Positions 42,494 through 53,150 are shown, numbered from the stretch's first letter. The stretch: DNA of 64,000 nt from Terasakiella brassicae (GCF_014641495.1 NZ_BMHV01000009.1:62001-126000), one strand, 5' to 3'. Notes: generated by a model from the letters alone, not told the origin. Made by a program: numbers and translations.

Positions 42494-44863
42494 ATGGCCC
42501 GAACCATGACAAAATCGCAGCGCACACCCTTATTACCCGCAGGTGCCAAAGAATTTTTGGTAAAACGCACAATCGAATTATGCGGCCTCCTGTTAGGGGC
42601 TTGTGCGATTATGCTTGCGCTGATCCTTGCCAGCTACACACCGGGTGATCCGTCGTGGAACAGTGCCTCTCCCCATGAAGTGCAAAACCTCATGGGAGCG
42701 ATTGGTGCCTATCTGGCTGACATAATGGTGCAATCTTTTGGGCTGGCCTGTGCGGTCCCCGTTCTGGTCCTGTTTTCTTGGGCGTGGCGCATCACGTCCA
42801 AACAGATGGTTTCAAACCTGTGGATGCGCTTGATCATACTTTGCAGCGCCGCCTTTTTGCTGTCCATCACCCTGAACGCCGTTCCAACACCTGATACATG
42901 GCCGCTACGCAGCGGTTTAGGCGGTGTCGCAGGGATGATCTTAACCCAGCGTCTCGTCTCCTTTCTCACATGGATCGGGGTGCCCGATCTTGCCCTCATT
43001 AAATTGGGAATTGCCCTGTTTTGCGGGATTTCCGGTGTTCTATCCCTCCTTTACGGTCTCGCCTTATCGCGTTCTGAATGGACACAAGTCGGTCAAGGTG
43101 TCGGCAGTGTCGCCAAGGGAACATTGCAAGGATCCGTTGTTGCCGTTCGCAAAGGCGTTGGTGTCCTGCAACGCACCAAACTGGAAGACATGATCAAAGA
43201 GGAAAGCGGAATTGAAGACGAAGAACCCGTCTTAAAACGCAAGCGCAGTGCCAAAAAAATCAAGGCACCGGAAGAAGATGTCTCGCTGCCCAAAAAATCA
43301 CAGAAAGCCAAACAACAAACGCTTGTCCTTTCGCCAGACAGTTACAATTTTCCACCTCTCGATCTCTTAACCGAAGCCACCCCGGCCCAAAAGGCCGCCG
43401 GTAAAATCGATCGTGCTGCCCTTGAACATAATGCCGAACTGCTGGAACAGGTTCTAGAAGACTTTGGCGTAAAAGGGGAGATTGTCGAAGTCCGCCCCGG
43501 TCCTGTGGTTACCCTTTATGAACTGGAACCGGCCGCCGGGACCAAAACATCGCGTGTTATTTCACTGGCTGATGATATCGCCCGGTCCATGAGTGCAATT
43601 TCCGTTCGCATCGCGGTTGTCCCGGGGCGCAGTGTCATCGGTATTGAACTGCCCAACGCCAAACGCGAAACCGTTTATCTGCGCACCCTTTTGGAATCTC
43701 CCAGCTTCGATAACCCGAAAGCCTCCCTCAACATGGCCTTGGGTGTGGATATCGGCGGATCACCCGTCATGGCGGATCTTGCGCGCATGCCGCACCTTTT
43801 GGTCGCCGGGACAACCGGTTCCGGTAAATCCGTTGGGGTCAACACTATGATCCTGTCCATGCTTTATCGGATGACACCGGAACAATGTAAGTTCATTATG
43901 ATTGATCCGAAAATGCTGGAATTGTCCGTTTATGATGGTATCCCGCATTTATTGTCCCCGGTTGTCACCGAACCGGGCAAAGCCGTCATGGCGTTGAAAT
44001 GGTGTGTACAGGAAATGAACGAACGTTACCGCCTGATGTCAAACCTTGGGGTGCGTAACATTTCCGGCTATAACGCCAAACTGGAAGAAAGCCGCAAAAA
44101 AGGCGAAGTCCTCACCCGGCGTGTTCAAACCGGATTTGACCCGGAAACCGGCAAGCCGATTTTTGAAGAACAGCCGTTGGATATGGACGCCCTGCCGTTC
44201 CTTGTCATTATCGTCGATGAATTCGCCGATTTGATGTTAATGGTCGGTAAAGAAATCGACGCCTGCATTCAATCGCTTGCCCAAAAAGCCCGTGCCGCCG
44301 GTATTCATTTGATCATGGCAACCCAGCGTCCGTCTGTTGACGTGATGACCGGGACGATCAAAGCCAACTTCCCATCGCGGATCAGCTTCACCGTTACCAC
44401 CAAAATCGACAGCCGCACCATTCTGGAAAGCCAAGGGGCGGAACAGCTGCTTGGGATGGGCGATATGCTGTTTAAACCGGGCGGCGGGCAAATCTCGCGG
44501 GTTCACGGCCCCTTTGCCTCGGATGAAGAGGTTGAAGAAGTCGTCAATCACCTGAAAAAACAAGGCGAACCCAAATATCTCGATGCAGTCACCGAAGAAA
44601 GTGACGAACCCATCGACGGCCTTGTCATGCCCGCCGGCAGTGTGGGTGGCAACACCTCCAGCGGGGATGCACTTTATGATCAAGCCGTTCAAATTTGTAT
44701 TCAGGATGGCAAAGCCTCTACCAGCCACATTCAACGCCGTCTCAGCATCGGTTATAACCGGGCGGCCCGCATCGTTGATCAAATGGAAGAAGACGGCATC
44801 GTCTCTGCCCCTGATCGGGTTGGTCGTCGTAAAATTCTCGCCGGGAAAGACGGTGTTGAATAA
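42494..44863 (+). CDS. ftsK: DNA translocase FtsK
   Basis: About 789 residues. Four membrane helices (about 25-200) anchor it at the septum. A short charged linker (about 225-290) leads to the motor, with Walker A GTTGSGKSVG near residue 442 and Walker B VIIVDEFADLM. The C-terminal gamma winged-helix domain (about 720-785, SHIQRRLSIGYNRAARIVDQMEEDG) reads KOPS-type polar sequences and activates XerCD at dif. The linker is much shorter than in E. coli, as usual in alphaproteobacteria. ATG at 42494 is preferred; 42473 is possible. Confidence 0.95.
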   Translation: MARTMTKSQRTPLLPAGAKEFLVKRTIELCGLLLGACAIMLALILASYTPGDPSWNSASPHEVQNLMGAIGAYLADIMVQSFGLACAVPVLVLFSWAWRITSKQMVSNLWMRLIILCSAAFLLSITLNAVPTPDTWPLRSGLGGVAGMILTQRLVSFLTWIGVPDLALIKLGIALFCGISGVLSLLYGLALSRSEWTQVGQGVGSVAKGTLQGSVVAVRKGVGVLQRTKLEDMIKEESGIEDEEPVLKRKRSAKKIKAPEEDVSLPKKSQKAKQQTLVLSPDSYNFPPLDLLTEATPAQKAAGKIDRAALEHNAELLEQVLEDFGVKGEIVEVRPGPVVTLYELEPAAGTKTSRVISLADDIARSMSAISVRIAVVPGRSVIGIELPNAKRETVYLRTLLESPSFDNPKASLNMALGVDIGGSPVMADLARMPHLLVAGTTGSGKSVGVNTMILSMLYRMTPEQCKFIMIDPKMLELSVYDGIPHLLSPVVTEPGKAVMALKWCVQEMNERYRLMSNLGVRNISGYNAKLEESRKKGEVLTRRVQTGFDPETGKPIFEEQPLDMDALPFLVIIVDEFADLMLMVGKEIDACIQSLAQKARAAGIHLIMATQRPSVDVMTGTIKANFPSRISFTVTTKIDSRTILESQGAEQLLGMGDMLFKPGGGQISRVHGPFASDEEVEEVVNHLKKQGEPKYLDAVTEESDEPIDGLVMPAGSVGGNTSSGDALYDQAVQICIQDGKASTSHIQRRLSIGYNRAARIVDQMEEDGIVSAPDRVGRRKILAGKDGVE

Positions 44864-44900
44864 AAAGGCGGGTTCTTGCCGATCTTATGATGTTTCAAGA

Positions 44901-44929
44901 TTGACTCAAGGGGTCGTTTCCTGTACTAC
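44901..44929 (+). promoter_or_regulatory. sigma70-type promoter of rplY
   Basis: TTGACT (44901-44906) and TACTAC (44924-44929) with a 17-base spacer. It predicts a start near 44936 and a leader of about 70 bases before the L25 gene. Confidence 0.5.
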
Positions 44930-44941
44930 CCGCCCACTTAC

Positions 44942-44970
44942 GTTGCTGGCACCCCTGGAGGCTAGGCAAC
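44942..44970 (+). promoter_or_regulatory. hairpin in the rplY leader
   Basis: GTTGC (44942-44946) pairs with GCAAC (44966-44970), with an inner CCC-TGGA-GG-type pairing. It has no T-run, so it is not a terminator. It may be an autoregulatory site for the RNA-binding protein L25, which is a guess. Confidence 0.35.
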
Positions 44971-45004
44971 AACCAAATGTAACAAGATTTTAAGGAATAA
45001 GTTT

Positions 45005-45625
45005 ATGAGCTATGTTCTGAACGCACAAAAGCGCGAGACAGCCGGCAAGGGGGCAGCCCGCGCAATCCGTCGTGAAGGCCTCGTACCGGCCGTTATCTAC
45101 GGTGACAAAAAAGACCCTGTCAGCATTTCCCTGAGCCCGAAAGAACTGTGGCTGCAACTGCACACAGGTCAAACTTTCTTCGCTTCCACTGGTGAAATCC
45201 AGATCGGTAAAACCAAAGAAACTGTCATTTGCCGTGATGTTCAGTTCCACCCGGTCACAGATGCACCGATGCACGCCGACTTCCTGCGTTTGGCAAAAGA
45301 CGCGTCCATCGTTGTTGCGATCCCGGTTACTTTCGTAAACGAAGAAAAGTCCGATGGTATCAAACGTGGCGGCGTTCTCAACGTTGTACGTCACGAGATC
45401 GAATGTGAAGTTCCGGCAAATGCTATTCCGGAAAGCATCGAAGTTGACCTGACGGGTACTTCTGTTGGGGACTCTATCCACATTTCCGCAGTTACCCTGC
45501 CCAAAGGTGTTGAGCCGACCATTACAGACCGTGACTTCACTATCTGCTCTATCGCGGCACCGTCTTCTGGTGAGAAAGCAGCAGTGGAAAGCGAAGACGA
45601 GTCTGAAGAAGAAGCTGAAGCATAA
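45005..45625 (+). CDS. rplY: 50S ribosomal protein L25, long (TL5/CTC) form
   Basis: A protein of 206 residues. The N-terminal 5S rRNA-binding domain (about 1-95) opens with [26 protein letters not shown], and a C-terminal beta domain (about 100-190) is the CTC extension. The tail is strongly acidic ([12 protein letters not shown]). The shorter E. coli L25 lacks the second domain. AAGGAA lies close upstream of the ATG. pth follows 11 bases later, the usual pairing. Confidence 0.95.
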   Translation: MSYVLNAQKRETAGKGAARAIRREGLVPAVIYGDKKDPVSISLSPKELWLQLHTGQTFFASTGEIQIGKTKETVICRDVQFHPVTDAPMHADFLRLAKDASIVVAIPVTFVNEEKSDGIKRGGVLNVVRHEIECEVPANAIPESIEVDLTGTSVGDSIHISAVTLPKGVEPTITDRDFTICSIAAPSSGEKAAVESEDESEEEAEA

Positions 45626-45636
45626 GGCAACTTCCT

Positions 45637-46326
45637 ATGATTTTGTTGGTCGGACTAGGCAACCCCGGTGGGAAATACGCCAAAAACCGACACAACATCG
45701 GGTTTATGGCGCTGGACGAAATCGTTCGGCGCCATTCCTTTGGGCCGTGGCGTTCCAAATTTCAGGGCCAAATGTGCGAAGGCACCATCGATGGCACCAA
45801 AGTCCTCGCCCTGATGCCTGAAACGTTTATGAATGAGTCAGGCCGTTCGGTCAGCGCGGCGGCACGCTTTTACAAAATTGCCCCCGAACAGACCGTTGTC
45901 CTGCACGACGAACTTGATCTCGCCTTCACAAAAATCAAAGTTAAAATTGGTGGTGGTCACGGCGGCCATAATGGCCTGCGTTCCATTGATGCCCATATGG
46001 GTAAAAATTATAAACGCGTGCGCTTAGGGATCGGTCATCCCGGTTCCAAAGAAAAAGTCCACGGATATGTTCTCGGTGATTTTGCGAAGGCGGAAGAAGA
46101 CCCCCGCGATAAAATGCTGGATGGGGTTGCCCAGCACATCGGTCATGTCATCAACGATGCAGATACGGAATTTATGAACCGTTATGCCCTTGGGATGCGC
46201 CCGCAACGCCCCAACAAACCGAAGACGCCCACACAAGACAGCGCACAATCGTCTTCGGTCAAAAATGCAAATAATGACGACAACAACGACTCCCCTTTTG
46301 CTGTTTTAAAGAAGCTGACAGAGTAG
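45637..46326 (+). CDS. pth: peptidyl-tRNA hydrolase
   Basis: A protein of 229 residues that releases tRNA from peptidyl-tRNA dropped off the ribosome. Catalytic residues are present: Asn and His in [16 protein letters not shown] (His20) and Asp in HDELDL near 93. [12 protein letters not shown] is the conserved substrate loop. The C-terminal 45 residues are an extra polar, asparagine-rich tail beyond the core fold of about 185 residues. Probably co-transcribed with rplY. Confidence 0.95.
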   Translation: MILLVGLGNPGGKYAKNRHNIGFMALDEIVRRHSFGPWRSKFQGQMCEGTIDGTKVLALMPETFMNESGRSVSAAARFYKIAPEQTVVLHDELDLAFTKIKVKIGGGHGGHNGLRSIDAHMGKNYKRVRLGIGHPGSKEKVHGYVLGDFAKAEEDPRDKMLDGVAQHIGHVINDADTEFMNRYALGMRPQRPNKPKTPTQDSAQSSSVKNANNDDNNDSPFAVLKKLTE

Positions 46327-46444
46327 TTCATCTTCTTTTTTGCCCGCTTGCCTCGCAAAACAGGACGTTTGGCTTGACCTTTCGTGCGTGGCGCGCTATC
46401 CGCATTGCCAACGGTTTTTCTATTTTTTCTTGGGATGAACTCCA

Positions 46445-47548
46445 ATGGGTTTTAACTGCGGTATCGTCGGCCTGCCTAACGTCGGCAAATCAACCTTGTT
46501 TAACGCGCTGACGTCAACAGCAGCAGCCGAAGCGGCCAACTTTCCGTTTTGTACGATTGAGCCAAACTCCGGGCGGGTTGGTGTGCCTGATGAACGCCTT
46601 AACAAACTGGCCGCGATTGCCGGGTCCGGTAAAATCATCCCGACACAACTGGAATTCGTCGATATCGCTGGCTTGGTGCGCGGTGCGTCCAAAGGCGAAG
46701 GACTGGGCAACCAGTTCCTTGGCAATATCCGCGAAGTTGATGCCATCATCCACGTCCTGCGCTGTTTCGAAGATGAAAACATCACCCATGTCGATAATTC
46801 CATCGATCCTTTGCGTGATGCGGAAACCGTTGAAACCGAATTGATGCTGTCGGACTTGGAAAGTCTGGAAAAACGTGAACAAGCCCTGATCAAAAAAGCA
46901 CGCGGTCAAGACAAGGAAGCCAAAGCGACACTGGAACTGGTTGGGCGCTGCCTTGAAGTCTTGCGCGAAGGTCAACCGGCCCGCATTGTCGAGCGCCGCG
47001 ATGACGAAGAGGAAAAACTCTTCCAGATGCTGCAATTGCTGACCTCCAAACCCGTCCTTTACGTCTGTAACGTCGAAGAAGACAGTGCGGCAGAAGGCAA
47101 TTCCATCTCAGCCAAAGTTTTCGAAAAAGCTGCCGCCGAAGGCGCGCGCGCCGTTGTGATTTCTGCCCAAATCGAAGAAGAAGTTTCCAAACTGGATAGC
47201 GACGAAGAAAAGGCAGAATTTCTGGAAAGCCTCGGCCTTGAAGAAACCGGCCTCGCCCGCGTCATTCGTGAAGGCTACAAACTTCTGGAACTGCTGACCT
47301 TCTTCACCGTTGGCCCGAAAGAAGCCCGCGCCTGGACCGTCCAAGCCGGGGCCAAAGCACCGCAAGCCGCAGGTGTTATCCATACGGATTTCGAACGCGG
47401 CTTCATTAAGGCCGAAACCATCGCCTATGATGACTATATCGCCTGTAACGGTGAAACCGGGGCCAAGGAAAACGGTAAAATGCGTCAAGAAGGTAAGGAA
47501 TATGTGGTGAAAGACGGCGACGTCTTCCACTTCCGCTTCAACGTGTAA
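46445..47548 (+). CDS. ychF: ribosome-binding ATPase/GTPase YchF
   Basis: A protein of 367 residues, the usual length. P-loop GLPNVGKSTLFNAL at the N-terminus and switch sequence NFPFCTIEPN are followed by DIAGLVRGASKGEGLGN. A helical domain sits in the middle and a C-terminal TGS domain (about 280-365) ends VKDGDVFHFRFNV. YchF (OLA1 type) prefers ATP and acts in ribosome function and stress response. It follows pth after 118 bases on the same strand and is closed by a strong terminator. Confidence 0.95.
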   Translation: MGFNCGIVGLPNVGKSTLFNALTSTAAAEAANFPFCTIEPNSGRVGVPDERLNKLAAIAGSGKIIPTQLEFVDIAGLVRGASKGEGLGNQFLGNIREVDAIIHVLRCFEDENITHVDNSIDPLRDAETVETELMLSDLESLEKREQALIKKARGQDKEAKATLELVGRCLEVLREGQPARIVERRDDEEEKLFQMLQLLTSKPVLYVCNVEEDSAAEGNSISAKVFEKAAAEGARAVVISAQIEEEVSKLDSDEEKAEFLESLGLEETGLARVIREGYKLLELLTFFTVGPKEARAWTVQAGAKAPQAAGVIHTDFERGFIKAETIAYDDYIACNGETGAKENGKMRQEGKEYVVKDGDVFHFRFNV

Positions 47549-47564
47549 ATCGACATCATACCCC

Positions 47565-47594
47565 AAAAGGCTCCCCTCCATCGGGAGCCTTTTG
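47565..47594 (+). terminator. ychF terminator
   Basis: Perfect stem AAAAGGCTCCC/GGGAGCCTTTT with loop CTCCATC. Confidence 0.85.
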
Positions 47595-47797
47595 TGTTTC
47601 TACGAATCCACATGAAACTCGTATAAATTTCTACCAAACACGCTGTTCCTGTAAAGAAAGCCCTTTCAAAGCAGCGCAAAGAACCTCACATCCCGAAAAA
47701 ATTTCATACACCAGACTTACGTTGAATGCAGGCTAAGCACCTGAGGGGACAGACTCTTTATTTAACAGCTCTAAAAAGACAACTTAAAAGTCGCCCT

Positions 47798-47808
47798 TGG
47801 TAATACCA
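47798..47808. promoter_or_regulatory. TGGT-N3-ACCA site upstream of acnB
   Basis: TGGTAATACCA is a perfect 11-base palindrome of the form recognised by many FadR-subfamily GntR regulators (for example PdhR- or LldR-type). It lies 40 bases upstream of the predicted -35. The remainder of the 407-base ychF-acnB gap holds only the promoter and a short leader. Confidence 0.35.
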
Positions 47809-47847
47809 GAGGCAAGGTTTTCTGCGCGTTTTCAAGGGTTTAGAGAC

Positions 47848-47876
47848 TGGACAAACGATCGCGTTTGTGGTGTAAA
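47848..47876 (+). promoter_or_regulatory. sigma70-type promoter of acnB
   Basis: TGGACA (five of six) and TGTAAA with a 17-base spacer. It predicts a start near 47883. The leader of about 73 bases contains a small CCGC/GCGG hairpin at 47902-47914. Confidence 0.45.
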
Positions 47877-47955
47877 TAGGCCACGTTTTTTATGAGGAAC
47901 TCCGCTTTAGGCGGGCTTTCTCCTTATTCACTCTTGCATAAGCGGAGGTAGTTTA

Positions 47956-50541
47956 GTGCTAGAAGAATATCGCAAACATGTCGAGGAGCGTGCAGCTCTT
48001 GGCATTCCACCCCTGCCGTTGTCGGTTGAACAAACTGAAGCGCTTGTTGAATTGTTGAAAAACCCGCCGGCAGGTGAAGAAGACACACTGGTTGATCTTC
48101 TGACACACCGCGTCCCGGCTGGCGTTGACGATGCAGCGCGCATCAAAGCCGGTTTTCTGGCACAAGTCGCCAAAGGTGACGTTTCCTGTTCTTTGGTTTC
48201 CAACGTCAAGGCAACAGAATTGCTGGGTACTATGCTCGGCGGGTTCAACATTGAACCGATGATCGCCCTTCTGGACGATGCTGAAGTGGGCGAAACAGCC
48301 GCAGAAGGTCTGAAAAAGACCCTGCTGGTTTTCGATTACTTCTTCGACGTCAAAGAAAAAGCCGATGCCGGTTCTGTAAATGCAAAAGCTGTTCTTCAAT
48401 CCTGGGCGGATGCGGAATGGTTTACGTCCAAACCGGAAGTCGCTGAAAGCATGAAGCTGACTGTGTTTAAAGTCACAGGCGAAACCAACACGGACGATCT
48501 GTCCCCGGCACCGGATGCGTGGTCCCGCCCCGATATTCCGTTGCACGCCCTTGCCATGTTGAAAAACCCGCGCGAAGGCATCACACCGGAAGAAGCAGGC
48601 GTACGTGGTCCGATCCAATTCATCGAAGACCTGAAAGCCAAAGGCAATCTGGTTGCTTATGTCGGTGACGTTGTCGGGACTGGGTCTTCACGTAAGTCTG
48701 CAACAAACTCCGTTCTGTGGTGGACAGGTGAAGACATTCCGTTCGTGCCGAACAAACGTTTCGGCGGTGTCTGTCTGGGCAGCAAAATTGCACCGATCTT
48801 CTACAACACAATGGAAGATGCCGGCGCATTGCCGATCGAACTTGACGTCAACGAAATGAACATGGGCGACGAGATTGAATTGCGCCCGCTTGAAGGAAAA
48901 GCTTTGAAAGACGGTAAAGTTATTGCCGAATTTAAAGTAAAATCCGAAGTGATCTTCGACGAAGTTCGCGCCGGTGGCCGTATTCCGTTGATCATTGGTC
49001 GCGGCCTGACCGCACGTGCACGCGAAGCCTTGGGTCTGGAACCGTCTACCTTGTTCCGTACACCGGTTGAACCGGAAGACACAGGCAAAGGTTACACACT
49101 GGCGCAGAAAATGGTCGGTAAGGCCTGTGGCTTGGAAGAAGGCAAAGGCATCCGTCCGGGTACCTATTGCGAACCGAAAATGACCACTGTGGGTTCACAG
49201 GATACAACAGGTCCGATGACCCGTGACGAACTGAAAGACCTGGCTTGCCTCGGCTTCTCTGCCGACCTTGTTATGCAATCTTTCTGTCATACCTCTGCTT
49301 ATCCGAAACTGGTTGACGTGAACACTCACAAGACACTGCCCGATTTTATCGAGACACGTGGCGGTGTGGCGCTTCGCCCACAAGATGGAGTTATTCACAG
49401 CTGGCTGAACCGCCTTCTGTTGCCTGATACAGTTGGGACAGGTGGCGATAGCCATACCCGCTTCCCGTTGGGGATTTCCTTCCCGGCCGGTTCCGGTCTG
49501 GTTGCTTTTGCGGCTGCGACAGGCGTTATGCCGTTGGATATGCCGGAATCTGTATTGGTTAAGTTCACAGGGAAACTGCAAGAAGGCATTACGTTGCGCG
49601 ATATGGTTAACGCCATTCCGTTCTATGCCATCAAAGAAGGCCTGCTGACGGTTGAGAAAAAAGGCAAGAAGAACATCTTCTCTGGTCGTATTCTCGAAAT
49701 CGAAGGCTTGCCCGACCTGAAAGTCGAACAAGCCTTCGAACTGTCTGATGCCTCTGCTGAGCGCAGTGCGGCTGGCTGTACCGTTCACCTGAACGAAGAA
49801 CCGATTATCGAATATATGCGTTCCAACATCACCCTGATGAAGTGGATGATCGCGGAAGGCTACCATGATGAGCGCACTCTGAAGCGCCGTATCGAAGCAA
49901 TGGAAGCTTTCATTGCCGATCCGAAGCTGATGAAGCGTGACGAAGATGCAGAATATGCAGCCGTTATCGAAATCAACATGGACGATATTAAAGAACCGAT
50001 CGTGGCTTGCCCGAACGACCCGGATGATGTGAAAACATTGTCTGACGTTGCCGGTCAGAACATCGATGAAGTCTTTATCGGGTCCTGTATGACCAACATC
50101 GGTCACTTCCGCGCTGCCGGTAAGGTTCTGGACGGTTTGTCCGATCTGCCGACCCGCCTGTGGATTGCACCGCCGACCAAGATGGACGCCGCAATTCTGA
50201 CCGAAGAAGGCTATTATTCCATCCTTGGTAAAACAGGCGCGCGTATGGAAACACCGGGTTGCTCCCTCTGTATGGGGAACCAGGCACAAATCCGCAAAGG
50301 GTCTACGGCGATGTCTACATCCACCCGTAACTTCCCGAACCGTCTGGGCATTGATACCAACGTTTATCTGGGTTCTGCCGAGTTGGCCGCTGTTTGCGCG
50401 CAAATCGGTAAAATCCCGTCAAACGAAGAATATCAAGCTAAGGTGAAGGCTGTGAACGAAAAAGCAGATGACGTTTATCGTTACATGAACTTCGACCAGA
50501 TCCCGGCTTTTGTTGAAAAAGCGGCAACGGTTGATGCCTAA
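47956..50541 (+). CDS. acnB: aconitate hydratase B
   Basis: A protein of 861 residues that interconverts citrate and isocitrate in the TCA cycle; AcnB-type enzymes also act on 2-methylisocitrate. The N-terminal HEAT-like domain begins [21 protein letters not shown]. The swivel domain follows, then the Fe-S domains with cluster cysteines in [11 protein letters not shown] and [12 protein letters not shown]. The start is a GTG, fixed by GGAGG eight bases upstream. It is a single gene with its own promoter and terminator. Confidence 0.96.
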   Translation: MLEEYRKHVEERAALGIPPLPLSVEQTEALVELLKNPPAGEEDTLVDLLTHRVPAGVDDAARIKAGFLAQVAKGDVSCSLVSNVKATELLGTMLGGFNIEPMIALLDDAEVGETAAEGLKKTLLVFDYFFDVKEKADAGSVNAKAVLQSWADAEWFTSKPEVAESMKLTVFKVTGETNTDDLSPAPDAWSRPDIPLHALAMLKNPREGITPEEAGVRGPIQFIEDLKAKGNLVAYVGDVVGTGSSRKSATNSVLWWTGEDIPFVPNKRFGGVCLGSKIAPIFYNTMEDAGALPIELDVNEMNMGDEIELRPLEGKALKDGKVIAEFKVKSEVIFDEVRAGGRIPLIIGRGLTARAREALGLEPSTLFRTPVEPEDTGKGYTLAQKMVGKACGLEEGKGIRPGTYCEPKMTTVGSQDTTGPMTRDELKDLACLGFSADLVMQSFCHTSAYPKLVDVNTHKTLPDFIETRGGVALRPQDGVIHSWLNRLLLPDTVGTGGDSHTRFPLGISFPAGSGLVAFAAATGVMPLDMPESVLVKFTGKLQEGITLRDMVNAIPFYAIKEGLLTVEKKGKKNIFSGRILEIEGLPDLKVEQAFELSDASAERSAAGCTVHLNEEPIIEYMRSNITLMKWMIAEGYHDERTLKRRIEAMEAFIADPKLMKRDEDAEYAAVIEINMDDIKEPIVACPNDPDDVKTLSDVAGQNIDEVFIGSCMTNIGHFRAAGKVLDGLSDLPTRLWIAPPTKMDAAILTEEGYYSILGKTGARMETPGCSLCMGNQAQIRKGSTAMSTSTRNFPNRLGIDTNVYLGSAELAAVCAQIGKIPSNEEYQAKVKAVNEKADDVYRYMNFDQIPAFVEKAATVDA

Positions 50542-50566
50542 GCATTAATTTGTACAACATCTAAAC

Positions 50567-50600
50567 TCCCCGTCAGAGCAATCCGGCGGGGATTTTTTTT
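50567..50600 (+). terminator. acnB terminator
   Basis: TCCCCG/CGGGGA stem with a long loop, followed by eight T. Confidence 0.75.
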
Positions 50601-50607
50601 ATGTGTA

Positions 50608-51219
50608 TTATTGTGTGAGTTCTTTCAATACCTCAAGAGACGGGGCAAATCCCGCGTCAGCCGCTTTTTCCAGCCAGTAAAAGCCTTGTTGTTTGTCCAC
50701 AGCAACCCCGACCCCGCGCAAGTAGGCCAGCCCCAGAATATGCATGGCCTTTGGGTATCCGGTTTTTGCCGCCTGTTTAACATAACGAATACCGATGTTC
50801 GGATTGGCTTTGATCCCGATACCGGAAATATAAATCTCGCCCATTCGTAACATGGCGTAATGGTCCCCGGCTTTGGCCGCTTTATCAAACCAGCCGCGTG
50901 CAAGGTTCAGGTTGGTTTTACCATTCAGGCCATCCGCATGAATACGCCCCAGCACCACCATCGCCGGGGCATGATCTTGTCGGGCAGACTTATGAAACCA
51001 GCGCATCGCCGTTTCAATATCTTTTGGTACACCTCGTCCCTGCATATGCATGGTGCCGATCCAGTAATCCGCCACCGGATTTCCCGCCCGCGCATATTGA
51101 TGAAATTCGCGCAAGGCATCTTCGTTGCGCCCTTCCTGTACCGCACGAATGGCATCTTCCATACTGGCAAAGGTGGGATGCGAGAAAACGACTAAAATCA
51201 GTAAAAAAACAAAGCGCAT
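50608..51219 (-). CDS. Sel1-repeat secreted protein
   Basis: A protein of 203 residues with a signal peptide (1-18, ending FASM) and about five Sel1-like repeats of 36 residues; two examples are ADYWIGTMHMQGRGVPKD and AMHILGLAYLRGVGVAVD. These alpha-helical solenoids mediate protein contacts, often in envelope or signalling complexes. Partner unknown. Convergent with acnB. Confidence 0.88.
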   Translation of the reverse strand: MRFVFLLILVVFSHPTFASMEDAIRAVQEGRNEDALREFHQYARAGNPVADYWIGTMHMQGRGVPKDIETAMRWFHKSARQDHAPAMVVLGRIHADGLNGKTNLNLARGWFDKAAKAGDHYAMLRMGEIYISGIGIKANPNIGIRYVKQAAKTGYPKAMHILGLAYLRGVGVAVDKQQGFYWLEKAADAGFAPSLEVLKELTQ

Positions 51220-51301
51220 TTTGGATCAACCCCTTGCACAAAGCTTACATCCCCGCCAATATCAAGTAAATGTCGCATTCACAAAAAAACAGGGTTCAAA
51301 A

Positions 51302-53134
51302 ATGGGTTTGAAAACAGCCGCTTTTGCCGGACTAATTGGATTGACCGTCACGTTTAACGCATGGGCGAGCGAACCAAAACACGCCGTTGCCATGCATGGT
51401 GATATTAAATATGGCCCCGGTTTCACCCATTTTGATTATGCCAACCCCGATGCCCCAAAGGGAGGGAATTTACGTCTTGCGGCACTGGGATCCACATTTG
51501 ATACCTTCAACCCCTTTACCTTAAAAGGCAACAGTGCTGCCGGGGTCGGCATAGTCTATGACTCGTTAACCCAGCGTTCCTTGGATGAACCCTTTAGCGA
51601 ATATGGCCTTTTGGCGGAAACAATTGAAATACCCGAGGATCGATCCTCCGTTACATTCCATCTACGCCCCCAAGCCAAATGGCATGATGGCAAACCTGTC
51701 ACGGCTGAAGATGTGGTGTTCAGTTTCAACACCCTGTTCGAAAAAGGCCACCCGCAATATCGGTTCTATTACGGCGATGTCGCCAAGGTCGAAGCCCTGT
51801 CTGAACGCACTGTCAAATTCACCTTTAAATCGGCAAAAAACCGCGAACTGGCCATGATTGTCGGGCAACTTCCTGTTATACCGAAACATTACTGGCAGGA
51901 TAAAGACTTCGAAAAAACAACGTTGCAGCCACCCTTAAGCAGCGGTCCCTACCGTGTCAAATCGTTTGAAGCTGGTCGCAACGTGGTTTATGAACGCGTC
52001 AAGGATTACTGGGGCAAAGACCTTGCCGTCAATGCCGGGCAAAACAATTTTGACGAAATCCGTTATGATTATTATCGTGATGCAACCGTTGCGGTTGAAG
52101 CCTTTAAAGGCGGTGCCTTTGATTATCGATACGAAAACATCGCAAAGAACTGGGCAACTGCCTATGACATCCCCGAAGTCAAAAACGGTCTGATTGAAAA
52201 ACTGCGTTTCAACCATAGTGTTGGGGCAGGCATGCAAGCCTTTGTCTTCAACATTCGCCGTGACAAGTTTAAAGACCCCTTGGTCCGCGAAGCCTTGGCC
52301 TATGCCTTTGATTTTGATTGGGCCAATAAAAACCTGTTTCATGGTGAATACAGCCGGACCAAAAGCTATTTTGCAAACTCCGAATTGGCCTCACGCGGAT
52401 TACCGACAGGACGCGAATTGGAAATTCTGGAAAAATATCGCGGGCGCGTGCCCGATGAAGTGTTCACAAAAACATACGAGCCACCAAAAACAGATGGTTC
52501 AGGTAATATTCGGGGAAACCTGAAACAAGCCGTCACCTTGTTGAAAAAAGCGGGCTACGTCATTAAAAATCGCAAACTGGTCAATGCCAAGACGGGCGAA
52601 CAACTCAGTTTTGAATTCCTGCTACAGGCCGGTCCCACATGGGAACGTATTGTCCTGCCGTTTAAGAAAAATCTCGAACGCTTGGGTATTGAGGTCAGCT
52701 TGCGTATGGTTGATACCGCGCAATATAAACAGCGCACGGATACCTTCGATTATGACATGGTTGTTGATGTCTTCGGCCAAAGTCAGTCACCGGGCAACGA
52801 ACAATATAGTTTCTGGTCCAGCAAAACCGCAAATCAACCCGGTGCGCGTAATTCCATTGGGATCAGCAATGATATTGTAGACGAATTGGTTGAATTGGTC
52901 GTCAACGCCCCCAACCGCGAAGAGTTGGTCATGCGCACACGCGCCTTGGACCGGGTTCTTTTATGGGGACATTACGTCATTCCCAACTGGCATCTGAAAA
53001 GTGCCCGCATCCTGGCATGGAACAAGTTTAGCCGCCCTGATACCTACCCGAAATACAGCCCCGGCTATGACGCATGGTCCTTCTGGTGGCTGGATAAAGA
53101 CAAAGAAAAAACCCTTGCAAATAAGCGCAAGTAA
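51302..53134 (+). CDS. extracellular solute-binding protein family 5 (YejA-like)
   Basis: About 610 residues. A signal peptide (1-21, ending NAWAS) precedes a family 5 oligopeptide-binding fold: KHAVAMHGDIKYGPGFTHF and YANPDAPKGGNLRLA at the mature N-terminus are characteristic of YejA and microcin C-type peptide-binding proteins, with WHDGKPVTAEDVVFSF in domain I. No yejBEF-like permease or ATPase genes follow, so it is an orphan here. The ATG at 51302 places the signal peptide at the N-terminus. Confidence 0.88.
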   Translation: MGLKTAAFAGLIGLTVTFNAWASEPKHAVAMHGDIKYGPGFTHFDYANPDAPKGGNLRLAALGSTFDTFNPFTLKGNSAAGVGIVYDSLTQRSLDEPFSEYGLLAETIEIPEDRSSVTFHLRPQAKWHDGKPVTAEDVVFSFNTLFEKGHPQYRFYYGDVAKVEALSERTVKFTFKSAKNRELAMIVGQLPVIPKHYWQDKDFEKTTLQPPLSSGPYRVKSFEAGRNVVYERVKDYWGKDLAVNAGQNNFDEIRYDYYRDATVAVEAFKGGAFDYRYENIAKNWATAYDIPEVKNGLIEKLRFNHSVGAGMQAFVFNIRRDKFKDPLVREALAYAFDFDWANKNLFHGEYSRTKSYFANSELASRGLPTGRELEILEKYRGRVPDEVFTKTYEPPKTDGSGNIRGNLKQAVTLLKKAGYVIKNRKLVNAKTGEQLSFEFLLQAGPTWERIVLPFKKNLERLGIEVSLRMVDTAQYKQRTDTFDYDMVVDVFGQSQSPGNEQYSFWSSKTANQPGARNSIGISNDIVDELVELVVNAPNREELVMRTRALDRVLLWGHYVIPNWHLKSARILAWNKFSRPDTYPKYSPGYDAWSFWWLDKDKEKTLANKRK

Positions 53135-53150
53135 TAGGGATTATTCCCTA
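53135..53150. repeat. small inverted repeat after the binding-protein gene
   Basis: TAGGGA and TCCCTA around TTAT, overlapping the end of the gene by no coding bases. It has no T-run on the plus strand; possible weak transcript end or operator. Confidence 0.3.

Noticed and set aside
49195-50403. 402-residue open frame antisense to acnB
   Set aside because: It lies inside the conserved aconitase core, and its length follows from the codon bias of acnB; no recognisable protein features.
53135-53150. TAGGGA-TTAT-TCCCTA as a terminator
   Set aside because: No T-run follows on the plus strand, so it was listed only as an inverted repeat.
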